A stretch of 64,000 nt of DNA from Plectrocnemia conspersa (GCA_009617715.1 VTFK01000153.1:868001-932000); one strand, 5' to 3'; counted from the first letter of the stretch, positions 24,975 to 38,114 are shown. Numbers and translations: made by a program. The notes: a model not told the origin generated them from the sequence alone.

Positions 24975-25425
24975 TAATTTTGTTTGATTCGCACACAATT
25001 ATAATTATTATGTTATCGATAAACGCACACATTAATACAATTCCACTTGATCTAAAAACGATGATTCTGTAATTATTATTAATACTATAAACACGTCAAT
25101 AAATCGATTTGTTTTGTATGATTCACGCACAGTTATTATTATTATCATCTTCGAATTCATTTGTTTTATGAACTATTATAGAAAAACGTACGATAGTAGT
25201 TTGATTTAATAGCAAAGATTCTTCAGTAATTATTTGATACATACACAATTATTATTATTACTGTCATTGAATTCATTTGTTTTCGCAAACACTGCAATTC
25301 TGATGCATTATAATTTCGTTTGATTCACACACAAATATTAGTATTATCATCGAACTCGTTTGTTTTGTATAATCTAACACACACACGCACGATTGCCGCC
25401 TCGATCTAATAGCACAAAAATGCCA
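24975..25425. repeat. degenerate tandem array, about four units
   Basis: A block with TTTGATTC(G/A)CACACAAT, ATTATTATTATCATC and GAATTCATTTGTTTT recurs at about 24979, 25118, 25234 and 25318. A second block (GATCTAA...GATTCTG/CAGTAATTATT) lies between units. Unit spacing is about 85-135 bases, with much divergence. The last unit abuts the GC-rich island. Confidence 0.6.
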
Positions 25426-25599
25426 TTAAAACGTAACGGAATAGCAAAATCGCTTTTGTGCATTTCTCGCAGAACAATACTCCATCTCGCATAATCGAAC
25501 GCTCGTTTTTATTGCAGATCACTGTTTTAACATCTCCGATTGTTGTGTTCTTTTTTTGTTGTTTTGGTCGACTTTGGCTCATTGGAACGGTTCTCAATA

Positions 25600-25968
25600 C
25601 CTCTGACGGGGTTGATGGCCATCTCTCGGCGTGCACTAGGTGGCCATGCGCGAGGAGGCGATTCGCGAGTCGCGGTCGGCCGGGGACTGACCAGTTTTAT
25701 TTTCAGTCGCGAGACAAAGAGTGGCGCGGGGTGGGGGGAGGCGAGGGGGCCGCGGGGGCCGAGTGAACGCCCTTGGCCGAGGCCCCCGACACAGCCTCCA
25801 CTGTGAGACTGCGACCGTTATTAACCCTTGCGCGACATGCCCTCCTCTCCTCCTACTCATCCGTCTACCGACTGCAACTGCTGAAGGACGCCGAGATAAC
25901 GGAGGTGCATCTCCGAAACCCAAAAAAACTTTTCCCAGAATCGGCCCGGCCTCCACCAACCACTTAAG
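25600..25968 (+). promoter_or_regulatory. CpG-rich island, putative internal promoter / first exon
   Basis: The most GC-rich stretch of the window, within a 26-kb AT-rich intron. On the plus strand it ends in a strong donor-like AAG/GTATGT (donor GT at 25969). An initiator-like TCAGTC occurs on both strands near 25690-25710. Open frames in several registers (64-107 codons) follow from the composition and do not match a family. It could be a first exon of a plus-strand transcript, or an alternative start for a shorter big bang transcript on the minus strand; neither is shown. Confidence 0.4.
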
Positions 25969-26274
25969 GTATGTGGCGTCGATATATTGTTATGTAAAAA
26001 GTTATGCACAAATATTGATACAGAAATAAATGCAAATACCTCTTCATTATTCTTAAATGTTCGCCTACGTAAGTGGTCTTCAAACTCATTAGGCAAAGGA
26101 GCTACTTCAATGATTAAGATCGTATGACAAGCTACTAAAAAAATCATGATTGCTTTGGCAGCGTAGCGAGCTATTTTTTCGTGTATTTTGTTAACATCGA
26201 AATCAGTTTTATTATATATTTTCATTCAAAATACGCTACTGTATTGAAGATGATAAATAAACAAATAAGAGCAA

Positions 26275-26455
26275 GTTTTCGTTTGAGTTCAAAACAGGTG
26301 GTAAAACAACTCGTAAAATAAAACTGCTTTTGGGGTGGGTACTATTAAAGAACGTACGGTGCAATGGTAGCTCCAAAAAATCAATGCTGGATATGTGAAA
26401 CTGAAGACAGGTCCTCCAAGAGAGTGAGGTGCATCAATGGTGCTTGAGACCCATC
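26275..26455 (+). pseudogene. mariner transposase N-terminal relic
   Basis: Translated pieces FEFKTGGKTTRKIK, then GTIKERTVQW and LQKINAG, then TGPPRE. They follow the order of the second HTH and linker of mariner transposases (FK.GR.A, GT..ERTVQWWF.KF..G, SGRP.E). In-frame stops and shifts are present and no catalytic part follows. Confidence 0.55.
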
Positions 26456-26860
26456 TTTCCTTTATGTTTTTTTCTATTATATTTAGAATTCCAGTCCACT
26501 TGAACGGTTCTTCTTGATCTACATCCTTTTTTTATACAGAAATAATTTATTATTATGTTTTTTTTTGAATTATTACAATCATCTAAAAAACATAAAACAA
26601 TTATTATATTATTAAAATTATAAATTTTATAAAAAAAAACACAAAAATTATAATTATAATTCATAAAAAAAAAATTCGCTGGTAATATTGGTTGTAATAT
26701 AAAAATGTCGAAGACACATTATTAAATTAGTGTCCTTACGCCAGAATGACAGTGCTCGAGAACGTCCCTCAAACACTTGCTACCTAGTTTATAAAAGGTC
26801 TTGCCATGCACAAGGATGTTTTCCGCGATAGCTACAGGGAGCTGGAAAAACTTGTGGGAT

Positions 26861-26885
26861 TTTTATTTTATTTTATTTTATTTAT
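26861..26885. repeat. TTTTA microsatellite
   Basis: About five tandem TTTTA units just left of the mariner relic at 26914-27330. Confidence 0.8.
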
Positions 26886-26913
26886 AGTAAAGAGAAGTTT
26901 TTAGTTGTATAAA

Positions 26914-27330
26914 TGATGTTTTTTTAGAAGTTATATTTTCGAATTGGCAAAAACTTTTTGCTCAGCAACAGCGAATTTGTGCTTAGTTTGGTTTGCCATT
27001 TCACCATGAATAGACTAACGTAAAAAAAAAACTTGCAAATTGTGCAAATTTATTTCGAATGGGCATACGTTAAATCACTAGTCTACGCCGACGACTTAAG
27101 AGCCAACATTCGCCGCGTTATTACCGATATACGGCCCCAGTGGCTCGAAAAAGTGGTCGAGAATTGGACTTCTAGAATGCTATTTATTCGATTCAGCCAC
27201 GGCGCCCATATACCCAAATCACTAATGACATAAAATTATGTTTCCAATAAAGCCAATACCATAGCCATTACAACGATTTTTATGTATTTTATTTCATTTT
27301 AAAGTTCTATGTCTCTAAAAAAAAACACCC
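26914..27330 (+). mobile_element. internally deleted mariner element
   Basis: The ends are inverted (TGTTTTTTTAGA at 26917 and TCTAAAAAAAAACAC at 27313-27327) and TA lies close to both. The inside keeps only the last part of a mariner-type transposase, 27054-27232: YVKSLVYADDLR, ANIRRVITDIRPQWLEKVV and ENWTSRM. The YVKSLVYAD and NIRRVI.DIRP.ML.KVVENW blocks are well known from insect mariner copies. The catalytic core is missing. Confidence 0.65.
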
Positions 27331-30300
27331 TACGTTCATTCACTGTATTACAATTTTCTGGGTGGACAGATTATCTTTATGAAGAGTGCTTGTCTACAAC
27401 CGACATTTTTAAAGACCCTTTCTGCCTTATAATATTTGTTAAAATACGATTTATACACAAAACAAACAACAGAAACGGTCAGAATGATCCGTCCTTTCCT
27501 ATTGTTTGTATCGTATTTTAAAACAGATGTGCAAATTTGCACCATGCTTTTTTTTTGTGTAAGGTGGTAAAGTTATACACCTGCCGATTTTTTAGTGAGG
27601 AGCCATGACTTACAGGCCTGTTATATGCCCATTTTTTTTTTTGGGGTTCTAGATTAAGAATGTCTCGAACGTATTTTTTCAGTTGATAACGATCAACTGA
27701 ATGCGCCAGTTTATTCAGAACTACAAGATAATGCATAAATGTTAGACGTTAGTAGTGTTTTTCTTATTAATTAATTCTCGATAAAAATGCCAAATCAAAA
27801 AATCTAATATTTTTAAATATTTTTTGTAATATTTGTAAATGAATTACAACGCTGTATTTTTTTGAACCACCGCATACACAAGTGTAAGTCCGTGCCAGAT
27901 GTTTGAAAATATGCATGCTTTCATGAAAGCTTTTAAATTGCAAAAAGTTGTTAACAATTATCGTAACTACTTATATTGGCTTTGACTTTTCTTTTGTAAT
28001 TTAAGAACTACATTAATAATCAGATAAGAAACCGCTCCGCGTGAAAATAAGCAGAATTTAAAAATGTATGGGGGCTTTACATAAAACGCTAAAGAAATTA
28101 TCTGTCCACAAACATAAATCAGTAATACAAAAATGTTCTTATTTTAATTTTGTTAAAAAAATGTAAAATAGCAACAGCCATTTTGACGGGAGCCCATTTT
28201 GACGCTCAGTAATCAATAGAAGTATCATAGATTGGTTTGTTTCAATCTTTCGATTATTCGCGTTATAACCAATATGATATTATAATCTACCTAGTAATAT
28301 GTAACATCATTTATATTTTAATTACTATGAATAATATTAATTATAATATGTACATGCTTAAATATTGTAAAAAGTTATTACAAAAAATATTTTACAAATA
28401 TAAAGATACAATAATACACTGTATTATTACCATCACATACTATATATTACACATACTTTATCATTTATCTAAAATTTTCGAGAAAATCAAGAGGTTGAAA
28501 TGAGAATTATGATTTTTCGAGAAATGAAAAATTCGAAGAACTAAAATGCTTACACGTTAGTAACCTAATAATTTTAAGCCACTTTTGAGTTGAAACAGAA
28601 AGGATATTGTATATAGATTCTTTACAACTACGAAAATAATTTCGCTTAACCAAAATACTCATAAACAGGTATTTCATTATAGGTAAGAACAATTATAGGT
28701 AAGAAATATTTATATAAAAGGTTATTTTTAGCAAAATCCTTCCACAAAAAAATGTCAAACTCAAAATAATAAAATTATATATATGATACTTAAGGTTAAT
28801 TTAATTCTTGATTCAACATGTAAACCGTATATCTTCGTTTCTACGAAGTACAAACATAGTTAAAAGTATTAGACACGTAATATTACATGACAGATAGATC
28901 AACATAACTTCATAAATCAACAGTTGAACACGATGGCTTAAGATAAGCTGTATGTTCGACCCTGCATTCATTACGAGATGTAACAAAGAAAAATCGCCGC
29001 CAAAACGTGCGAATCGATTTGCAGTTTGAGAAAAAAATCCAGACGCATAAAGTTAAAAATATAGTAAAATATAATAAGCTATATATGGATATTAGAAAAG
29101 AAAGACCAAAGGCTCGTAAATAAGAACCAATTTTGTCCCCTGGTTCATAAAATGGTTATTCAAATATAAGTCTATTAAGCACTGTACTCAATAGACTACT
29201 TAATAGAAGCTCGTTGAGATTCGTGATGATTGTTGAAGATTAAGCAAAAGGATGCTCTTAAATTATTTATTAAAAATCATATGCAAAATAAAATTCTTTA
29301 ATATTTTTTCTACACTTATTCATTATTATTAATAATTATAAAAAAATATTAATATTGAATACATTTTACAACAGAGGTGAGCTGTCAGTGCATCGCTGAC
29401 TCAACGTCACTTTTCGTTCCGACGTGTAAATATATATTTTAAAAAGATATTTACCAAAAACCTGTTTGCGTAATCTCGACCCGTGAAATCGGGAATTTAG
29501 GTCAATTAAGAACGAAATAAAAAATAAATAAATAAGCGCATACACTTGACAAACACGCTGTAGTTGACAAAATAAATATATATCACAACGGTACGTGACG
29601 GTATCGATATTTGCCTGTCAAATCGATAAAAATAACCACACGAAAAATCTGTCATATGTTATGTAAATAGATTTATTGTGAATAATGCGGAAAATTGCGG
29701 CAATTTTGAAACGGACATTGAGGTCCTAAATACCGAGAAATTTACGATGACTAAGCGGTTAAAAGTGACCGCTCATCGGACGTGTGAAAAATTTTGCCAA
29801 CTTACTTTCACACAGTCCTGTGTGTAATTTGGAGCGTCGTTTTTTATCGCTTCAATAAAGTTAATTCGAGCGATCGAATGTCTTTCTTCAAAGTGGCAAT
29901 CTTGATGAGATCAGAGTATTATCGCATTTTCGATAATGCTGACCGGTTTTTATACTATTAATACGGTGGCTATAATGTTTTCGCAAAGTTCGATATTCGC
30001 GTTAGTGTCATTATGTCTACAAATATGCATTCAAGTAAAGTGTTAATATCATGCTAGAATTTAAGATTTTTAATGCAAATTTTCACAACAATGAAACCAG
30101 ATGTTTGAGGAGAAAAACTTGATTTTTATATACTTGATTTACAGTGATGTATTATGTTTCTTGAAGATGTATGAATAAATTGATAATTAATTGGTTTATA
30201 AATTCTTATTGAAATAAAATCTATAAAACAACTATTGAATACTAAATTAAATGTCTATATTAGCAAAATAAATTACCAATTCTAAAATCATCATTTAAAA

Positions 30301-31009
30301 TTAAACTTAGCAATTATTTATTAACTGTAACATTATTGTATTATTTATTATACATATAAACACGTTTATGAGCTGATAAATCATTTCACATAATATATTA
30401 AACTCAAAGGAAAATCATCAAAGGTCTTTTCACAAATCACTATTTTACAATCACTTAACATTGTGTGAAAGTTAATGTGTTCATGCGGCATTTCCATGTT
30501 AAAAAAGTTAATGGACCATTTATCTTCAATGAAAATACATAATTTTAGTATGGCATTTATGAAATCAATTTATGGATATCATTATAATATTTCTGATAGT
30601 AATAATAATCAAGCTAAATATTTAAATGCATAAGTTAACACAATTAAATTTATGAGTCTTGTTTTTGTATTTTTTAATGCCAAATATTTCAAAAGAACGT
30701 GTACCGAATTATCTGCGCAGTAAACAAATACAGTTTTACTGATATCGAGCAGTGAAATTATAAATGAATTGTTTGTTACATTTTCATTGGCTTAGTTAGT
30801 GAAATTATGTTTATATTATGGTAAATATAACTTCACTGAAAAATACACATTTACCGTAATAGTTGCAAAATGGCAATTTGCTGTTTCAATCCAAATAGAA
30901 CCTAGCGCAGTTAAAAGCGTTGGTGAGAAATGTAAAATTTATTTAAATTTAGTAAATTTAAATTCAATAAATATAATATTTATGTATGTTACGGAAGGTA
31001 GCAGATTCT

Positions 31010-31880
31010 TGATTGAACATTTATTAAGCGGTCGGAAAAGAACAATGCCGATCGCGACCGCGCGCTTCTTAGTCGTTAACCTCCTCCTAAAAGCGAAACG
31101 AATCTTTACGAGAAAAAAATAAAGAGGCTATTTAATCAAGATCGACCGGTATTTTGGTGGACAGTCTTATATTTCAAAGACACGTTACATTTTTTTATTA
31201 CTACTTTCAGTCACGATCTTGCATTTACTGCAAACGCTCCTCATTGTCACCAAAAGTTTAATGTTACTGCACAAAAAGATTAAATATATTTTTAAAATAA
31301 CAAAAATGTATTGAATAACTTCAGTTTGATGCTATTTTTTGTGTTAATAATTAAGATGAATCTTAAATATATTTATACAACAAAAAACTGTATTTGTATT
31401 AATAATTGAGCAATTTTCACAATAACGGTCTAGCATTTCATACGCTTATAAATATAGAGATCGTTAGCGATGTTTTTTCACTAACGAACTGTTCAATCAG
31501 CGAAATAGATTTATCATTTCACAATCGCCAATAACCGATCGGGCGTTTCTAGAGTAAACGAAATTATCGCACACATTTTATCGCTCCGAAGAAGTGGAAG
31601 AAAAAAACATCATCATCATCCAAAACAAACCTGAATGGAAAAAATGCTCGGGCAGCGGCAGACAATTTATTATTTCAATTATGCAACGCGTGACAGAAAA
31701 GTGGCATTGACCCACCGCATTTTTTTCACCAACATCCAAAGCCTCTTCTCCTTTCCGCCTTTTTCGTACGCAAACCAGTTCGCCGCCAAACCGCTCTAGC
31801 TGTTGACCAAAATTAATATTCGTCCATTGAAAAGAGCGACCACTCGAACAAGATTAGCGTTATAGCTAATTGCGCGGATA
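31010..31880. other. mixed block with GC-richer patches, unassigned
   Basis: Two less AT-rich patches (31020-31130 and 31540-31880) flank AT-rich sequence. The second includes a CAT trinucleotide run (31608-31620). A 107-codon plus-strand frame (30799-31122) ends in the first patch but begins at GTG and shows no recognisable domain. No element ends were seen. Confidence 0.25.
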
Positions 31881-32415
31881 ATGTTACACCGTGTATGATG
31901 ATGGTTTGGAGTAAGAATTGATATTAGTCTGTGTGCTTCGTTGTTATGTTAGGATTTATTAATTTATTTTGCTTAATATAAATTTATGGATTTGAAAAAT
32001 ATAAAACGCAAAAATTAGTAAAATATTATTTAATAAGAAAAAATCCAGAATAATATGTGGCTAGATATGACTGATAATAATGATTTTAAACCGATTCTAA
32101 TGAAGCAACAGTTTAGATTATAATACAGTAGCGACAAAGAGGAATATTTAAATTGTTATCCCATTATGTATAAATATTATAAAGTAATATTTTTAAGTAC
32201 ATATTGTTATTAAAAAGTAAATAAATATTTTTTTTACCACATTGCCTTTATTATATTGATACACGAGAATGTACATTCATAAATGTATGTATTCGTTTTA
32301 CGCGATTTTTTTTTAACCTATCTCCCAATTTTTATTTTTTGTAATTTATTTTCCATTTTTGTATTTGTTCTATGTCTCGATTTTTTCGAATTCAATTAAC
32401 GCGTAATTTTGCAGA

Positions 32416-32451
32416 ACCTATCTACCGTGCAAATCGAGGTATGACTGTATT
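32416..32451 (-). mobile_element. Tigger-like terminus (solo end)
   Basis: On the minus strand it reads TACAGTCATACCTCGATTTG, then CACGGTAGATAGGTT, a typical pogo/Tigger end (TACAGTCATACCTCG). The sequence at 32294-32330 (TTTTACGCGATTTTTTTTTA then ACCTATCTCCC) looks like a subterminal part of the same type. No transposase lies between, so it is a solo end or a small deleted copy. Confidence 0.45.
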
Positions 32452-33903
32452 TAGAAATTGTACTCTAATTTCATTATATATTTGAGTGCCACTCAACTTT
32501 TTTAGATAAATTAAAATTGCCTACAGAAAGTACCAATTTTATTTGTTACGTCATATTGAAAAGTTTTTATTTTAGTTTTAAGTACATAAATTAAAAAGCG
32601 GTCTTTATAACTGCATTTAGTGCATATTTTTAAAGTACAACCCTTTAAAAAAAAAACATTTTAAAAAGTAGCTATTACTAATCATTTAAATTTGAGTCTT
32701 ATTTATATTTTAAGAATTTTTAATTTAAATTAAGAGTAAAAAAATCAGGGTTAAATTATTTTTTTAGTAGAACAATACATATTTCATCATAAGTAATTGT
32801 AAATATGTTACGTAATTGAATATTATATCCAAGCAAAAGTAAAATCAGTGTTATTTCGCATATCTTTATGACAAAATGACAATTGTTATATTGTGTTATT
32901 ACAGGAAATGAGACAATTAAAAAAAAATCGGTGATAAAATAGCTTTAAAAACACTGGTTAACTTCAAAAGATTTTCAAGAGATCATTTTATTAGTTTACA
33001 TCTAAAAAATTCGACTTTTATATTTAGTAATACATTTACCATTTGATAAGAATATTAAAAAAAGTACAATTTTTAACTATATTTAAAGTTATACAATAGT
33101 TCCATCTCAATCACTCTTTCTCGAAATAATCTAGAGATACATGGAATCATTTTTTTATAAATAATTTATTTTTACTTGTAATTCTTGGTATATCAAAGCT
33201 ATACTCTCTTATAGTATTCATTAACAAGATTCGATTTTTAGGATGATTGCAAAAGATTCTATTAAAAATATGTTCATTTAAAACAAGTGGAATTCCTAGG
33301 TGTGAAATGTTACTTCTGCATCAATTTTTTTTTTAAATAATATTGTTTAAGATTATAATGACTTTTTGAGTAACATAGTACAAAAAAATAATTTCTGGAT
33401 AAATCAAAACCATTTTATATTCAAAAAATTGTTAACTATCCAAACTATTGTCTTATAGGCAATGTGTCATTAGAACTGAATTACCAATTTCACGCATATT
33501 TTCGTAAAATAGTATTACTGGTGTTACTCCACACCTAACAACGTGCGTATGTTGAAATATGTCCAATTAATTGTTTATAGATTTAAATTTTATTTTTTAA
33601 AGTTAGCGCGCTTTTTCTATTAAATATCGGTATAACGGCCGCAATGGCGGCAAGAGCGAAAATGTGTTTATTAAATTACTTGAAGTCAAAGTGTAAGCCC
33701 ATGTATTTAACGCATTTTTATTTAGGAGAGGTGGTGGCAAAACTTGTCTACGTTTTGTAAAAATAATTGTTTCTGTTTTAATTCGGTTGATTTTGGGAAA
33801 TTCAATGATTAGTTTTCTATGCTGTAAGGGAGTATATCGTATTTGGAGCACTTGTCTCAAAATTATGGAGTCTTTGTTTATTTTTACATTAAATTACAAG
33901 CAT

Positions 33904-34068
33904 GATAGACCAGTCGGTGACAAATCCTAATAAAAGATATGGGTTCAAATCTCATATAGACTTCAATCGTATCTGGGGGTTCAGAATTAGTAATTATTAT
34001 ATAATTATAATTTCAAACAATCGTTGCAGATTGGGTTTTTCTAGATTTTTCTAATCTTACGGATGAAT
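33904..34068 (+). repeat. tRNA-derived SINE, copy 4 (plus strand, degraded)
   Basis: AGACCAGTCGGTGACAAATCC then ATGGGTTCAAATCTCATAT (weakened B box), followed by ATTATTATATAATTATAATT and a TTTTTCTAGATTTTTCTAATC tail. Module order is as in the minus-strand copies, so it is the same family in the opposite orientation. Confidence 0.6.
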
Positions 34069-34599
34069 ATCGTGATAAATAATTTAAAAAAATCGAGCTA
34101 GATTGTGCATAGTGACATATTTATTGTTAGCTGTAATATTAGTTTATAATAATCAAAATATATATCAATGACTTTAGTCTGGTATTCTTTAATAAAATAT
34201 ACAATTTGTAATTTTTCGTTATAAAATATTTAATTATTGTATAATTTAAAAAAATATTCTAGTTGATAGATTATACTAATTAGGACATTCATATTTTTTA
34301 CGTTTAATTTAAAATCTTAAGTGAAGAGTGATTATATGGCAAATCATTAATTACCACCTAGCCCCTCGTTAGTTCATGTAATTGCAGCAATATAAAATTA
34401 AACAGTTCCGATCAATCAAAATTACGCAAGAACTATGGCAATATACAGCAAACGACGAGATGAATTTGCCCATCCATCCTATACAAGACAGAGATACAAG
34501 TGTCGGAATGTAGACGAAGAATAATTAATGAGTTTAACGCGCCATTTTTTTTCTTCTTCTTGACGATGTCGAACACGTTCGTAATTAAATTTGAACCTG

Positions 34600-34890
34600 T
34601 TATTTTTCGTCGTATAGTCTCTCAGCGGTGGTCGATGAGACGCAGAACAACTGCAGAACTAATTAGAGTTTTGCGTCAGCACCGAGGGTGAATGGGTTAC
34701 CCCGCTGCCACAATCTGGGACCGCATTCCCTGGTCCTCCCACAGGATTCCTTTCTCGGGACAAAAGAGTCCGCGCATACTTCCCGCAAAGTTATTTCTCG
34801 GCCGGCCAACCGGTCCTTTCCCGGAAGGACGGGAGGATTCGTTTGGCATTCTCGGCAGGACCGTGCTATTATTACCTCTCGACATGTGAA
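34600..34890. other. GC-richer island, unassigned
   Basis: About 290 bases of clearly raised GC with open frames on both strands (62-71 codons) that overlap almost exactly, a sign of composition rather than coding. No domain or splice signal is convincing. Confidence 0.3.
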
Positions 34891-36639
34891 AAAAGCTTAT
34901 TAGTCTGAAAAATTATTCAGCATTAACCAAGCACTTTTTAGCACCCCTTGATTTTTTCAACTTTTATTTAAATTTGGAAAATACTCACAGAGAATCAAAA
35001 TAGACAAAGGTAACACAAAATTATTTTATTACAATAGATACTTAGTTTTCGCTTGTGTTACTGGGAACTTAACTTTACAGCACTTCAACGTATTATGTAT
35101 TGAAAAAAAAACCTTTTCAAACGTTGAAAATTACTAAAATAATATCATGCATTGATCCTGAAAGATCATCTAAAGGCTGTAGAGACATAAAACTAAAATA
35201 AATCATATATTAACCGTTAAAATAAAATTACTGAAATAAAAATTTTCCCGTGTTTTTCAATACATATGTGATGAAATATCTACATATATCTGTATTTAAA
35301 ATCTATTTATTTTTGTATCTAATAGTTCGTTTTAAATTCAGTTTAAAATCCCATTCGCTGAAATAATATTACCTATCGTATACGTTCCATTTAAACAAAC
35401 TGGCGTCTCTATCGCTACAATAGTCGCGAAATTATGCAAATGCCTGTCGATGATTCAACGTTATACAACACTTGACAATGTGCGTGATCGTCATCTAAAG
35501 CGCCTGTCATTTGGTTACACGGTGTGATTCAATTGCATTTTTTCATACGTATTATAGAACGACAGCCGAACGTGAGAACTGTTTGTGTGCTTTGAATCTT
35601 TGGTATCGAAGCAAAAATAAGAAGCTTTCGTAACCCACCACCGGGTTCGGTGATTGCTCTTCTTTTGTGTGTGGCATTCAAATGAGCGATTCTGTCATCT
35701 TGCTTAAGCATTCCACTCCACAAGCGTTCGATTGTCTACGTTCACTTTCACCAGACGAAATGTACTATTATCTCATACTTTTGCACGACATCATGAGTTT
35801 GATTCGACTCCAATAAGAGCGTGCTTGAGATAAAAAAACACGTATTATTATTTCACTTTTATCCGATTGACTAGCGTTGTGATCCAAAGTGAAAAAAAAA
35901 ATCTTATGCATCAATCCTAAATATAGACTGTAACATGTATTAATGCCAAATCAAGATTCTGAAAGCTCGCCTTGAAAGAAGAGAGGTCTTTGTCATTTTG
36001 GTAGAAACGAGTTGAAATCGGATCATACGAAAGATTGTGTAGAGTTTATGATTCAGTTGTGTGACAATGACCTTTCTGAAGATTTGCGATATTTGTATTC
36101 TTCGTTGATAAAATCAAATTTATGCATATGATGTAGCATTTTAGTGCGATTTAAAAATGAAATTTTGTATTAGGAAGCATTCCAAAATTTACCATTTGTT
36201 TGAAATAATAAATATTTTTTCGATAAATTAAATGTTTAACCTACAAATTATTCTAGTAATATAATTTACGACCTGACAGGAATAGGAACTAGGTTACACG
36301 ATTAGTAAATCTCTGTTAATTTGCTAGCTATTTTTTTTTTGAGTTGTGGATCAATCTAAAAAAAAAACACTTGTTATAATTTGAATTCATTTAAACAACC
36401 ATTTCGATAAAACGAAAATATGTCTCTAAAGTAAGGTTACAAAATGATTTTTCATAACAATGGAAGAGAGATCTCGAAACCAAGCAATTACGTTAATAAT
36501 TAGAAATATTCCACATACGTCTCAAGACAATAATCACCTATTTGTACCGCCGAAAAAAAAAAATATTTTGTTTGAAAAAGACGCGCGCAATACAATAAAT
36601 TCTACGATGCGCATAATACTATTGTTCTTCTATCTTTTG

Positions 36640-36850
36640 ATTACCGATCGACGGAGTGACGGACCCCGTAGTGGACCCCGACGTGATTCAACAACAACTG
36701 AATGAAGTAAACATATCTTTCATACACAACGGTCAAATGGTGCACCCAAATTTTAATTCGGGATGGAAAGCAATAAAGACGATCCTCGCAGTGAAAGGTC
36801 TGGCAACTGCTACCACTGAAGAAAACATAGATTTGATTCACAATATGTAA
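36640..36850 (+). other. unassigned open frame, 64 codons
   Basis: The frame starts MTDPVVDPDVIQQQLNEV and ends ENIDLIHNM. It is more protein-like in composition than most frames of the window (few Lys/Asn/Ile/Phe runs), but I recognise no family and there is no clear promoter or splice site. It may be a remnant of a mobile element gene. Confidence 0.25.
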
Positions 36851-37807
36851 AATGCAGATCATCGAGATAAGGTTTAATACATAAAAAATGCTGTGGGCAT
36901 ATTCTGTAAAAAAATTTTAATTATGAATTAGGAATGCCTACAATTTCCGCAAGGTGGGTTTTCCGGCTTTAGACGGTTTATCAGAAAGGTATTCATAATT
37001 ATTTTATAATGCTTCCACTACACTCTCTGGAAGTTGTCCTAACCGAAGTTACAACTGAAGTCGGCCGAGATCTACGACTTCGAGTAAGCGCCCACACTGT
37101 CGCATATTGTATATGCCGTCCGAACGGCGGTCGTGAATGACATCCGGACGGCGACTGCTGTCACGTACACCCGGCATATTCGCGTCGATCGATAAAAGTG
37201 CCAAATAATCGCAATTTTTAAATTGTCATATTATTAAAATTACGCTACTGATAATTATAAAAGTTTGTGTGGGCACTCAACAGTACAATATCAATTTTAC
37301 CTTTCGGTCGTAAATATTCAATTTACGCAAAATCTTTGTCGGCTTTTGCAAAATGCCATAAGGCATAAAAATGATACTTCAGAATACGAACACCACATCT
37401 GTGACTATCCTAGAATTTGTCGCCGTCGATTCTAAATAAGAATTCGTTATGGTGTGACATTTATATAAACCGATTTAGGAAAATACATAAGGATATTAGA
37501 AAAGATTTTTTAAACAAAATCAAGTACCACTAATTATTTTTTAATTATTTAATTTTATACGAAAAAAAATATAATAACGATATCTGTTAAAAGAATATAC
37601 TATCAAAAATATAATTAATCCCTTTTGGTGTCCTAAAATATTCAAAGATGTCAGTAAGATTCTGTTGAAGTCCCCGATAAACACGTGGTATTATAAATTT
37701 ACCACGTGACCACGATGCAGCGCTCGTCATGCGTGTTAACCATAGGACGCCTACGCGCATACTGAAATTGAATTGTTTTATCTCAGTTTGCGAACCGCCA
37801 TATCATT

Positions 37808-37873
37808 ATCTCTCTCACTCTCGTCACTTAACACGCGAGAGAGCGAAAGGGGAAGTATCTCACTGTTCGCGCT
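37808..37873 (+). mobile_element. MITE family B, partial copy 2
   Basis: ATCTCTCTCACTCTCGTCAC, TTAACACGCGAGAGAGCGAA and AGTATCTCACTGTTCGCGC match the right arm of copy 1 (23680-23744), with GAGAGAGCG for GAGCGAGCG. The left arm is absent or too diverged to see. Confidence 0.6.
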
Positions 37874-37954
37874 CGAAAGAGCAGCTCCGACTTCGGTCCC
37901 TTTGACTCGAAAAATATGCCGACAATATTCGGAAGCGCTCGAAGGTGGCCAAAT

Positions 37955-38114
37955 CGACTGAATTACCCCCACTTTACCTCCCGTTCTCGGTAACCTCAAA
38001 CAACTTCCGAGAGATTTTAGAGCAGGCAGAACCGAACTCAACCGAATTAACCCACTATATTTTCCGTCCTTGGCCAACCTTGGACAACTTCCAGAGAGTG
38101 TAGTGCAGGCATAA
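37955..38114. repeat. tandem duplication, about 84-base unit
   Basis: Unit 1 (37955-38031) contains GAATTACCCCCACTTTACCT and CAACTTCCGAGAGATTTTAG then AGCAGGCA. Unit 2 (38039-38114) has GAATTAACCCACTATATTTT and CAACTTCCAGAGAGTGTAGT then GCAGGCA. Identity is moderate, so the duplication is old. It sits just downstream of a MITE B fragment. Confidence 0.55.

Noticed and set aside
25636..26225. Open frames of 107 and 122 codons on the minus strand across the GC-rich island
   Set aside because: They overlap frames on the other strand and reflect composition. The VACHTILIIEVAPLPNEF segment looked receptor-like at first, but no family pattern holds over its length.
28237..28503. 88-codon plus-strand hydrophobic frame
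   Set aside because: Composition is Ile/Tyr/Asn/Lys as expected from AT-rich DNA; it starts at TTG and has no signal of selection.
28925..28975. TGGCTTAAG and GTTCGACCC, resembling pol III boxes
   Set aside because: The boxes are only about a dozen bases apart, too close for a tRNA-derived promoter.
35529..35723. 64-codon minus-strand frame in a less AT-rich patch
   Set aside because: No recognisable domain; frames on both strands break soon outside it.
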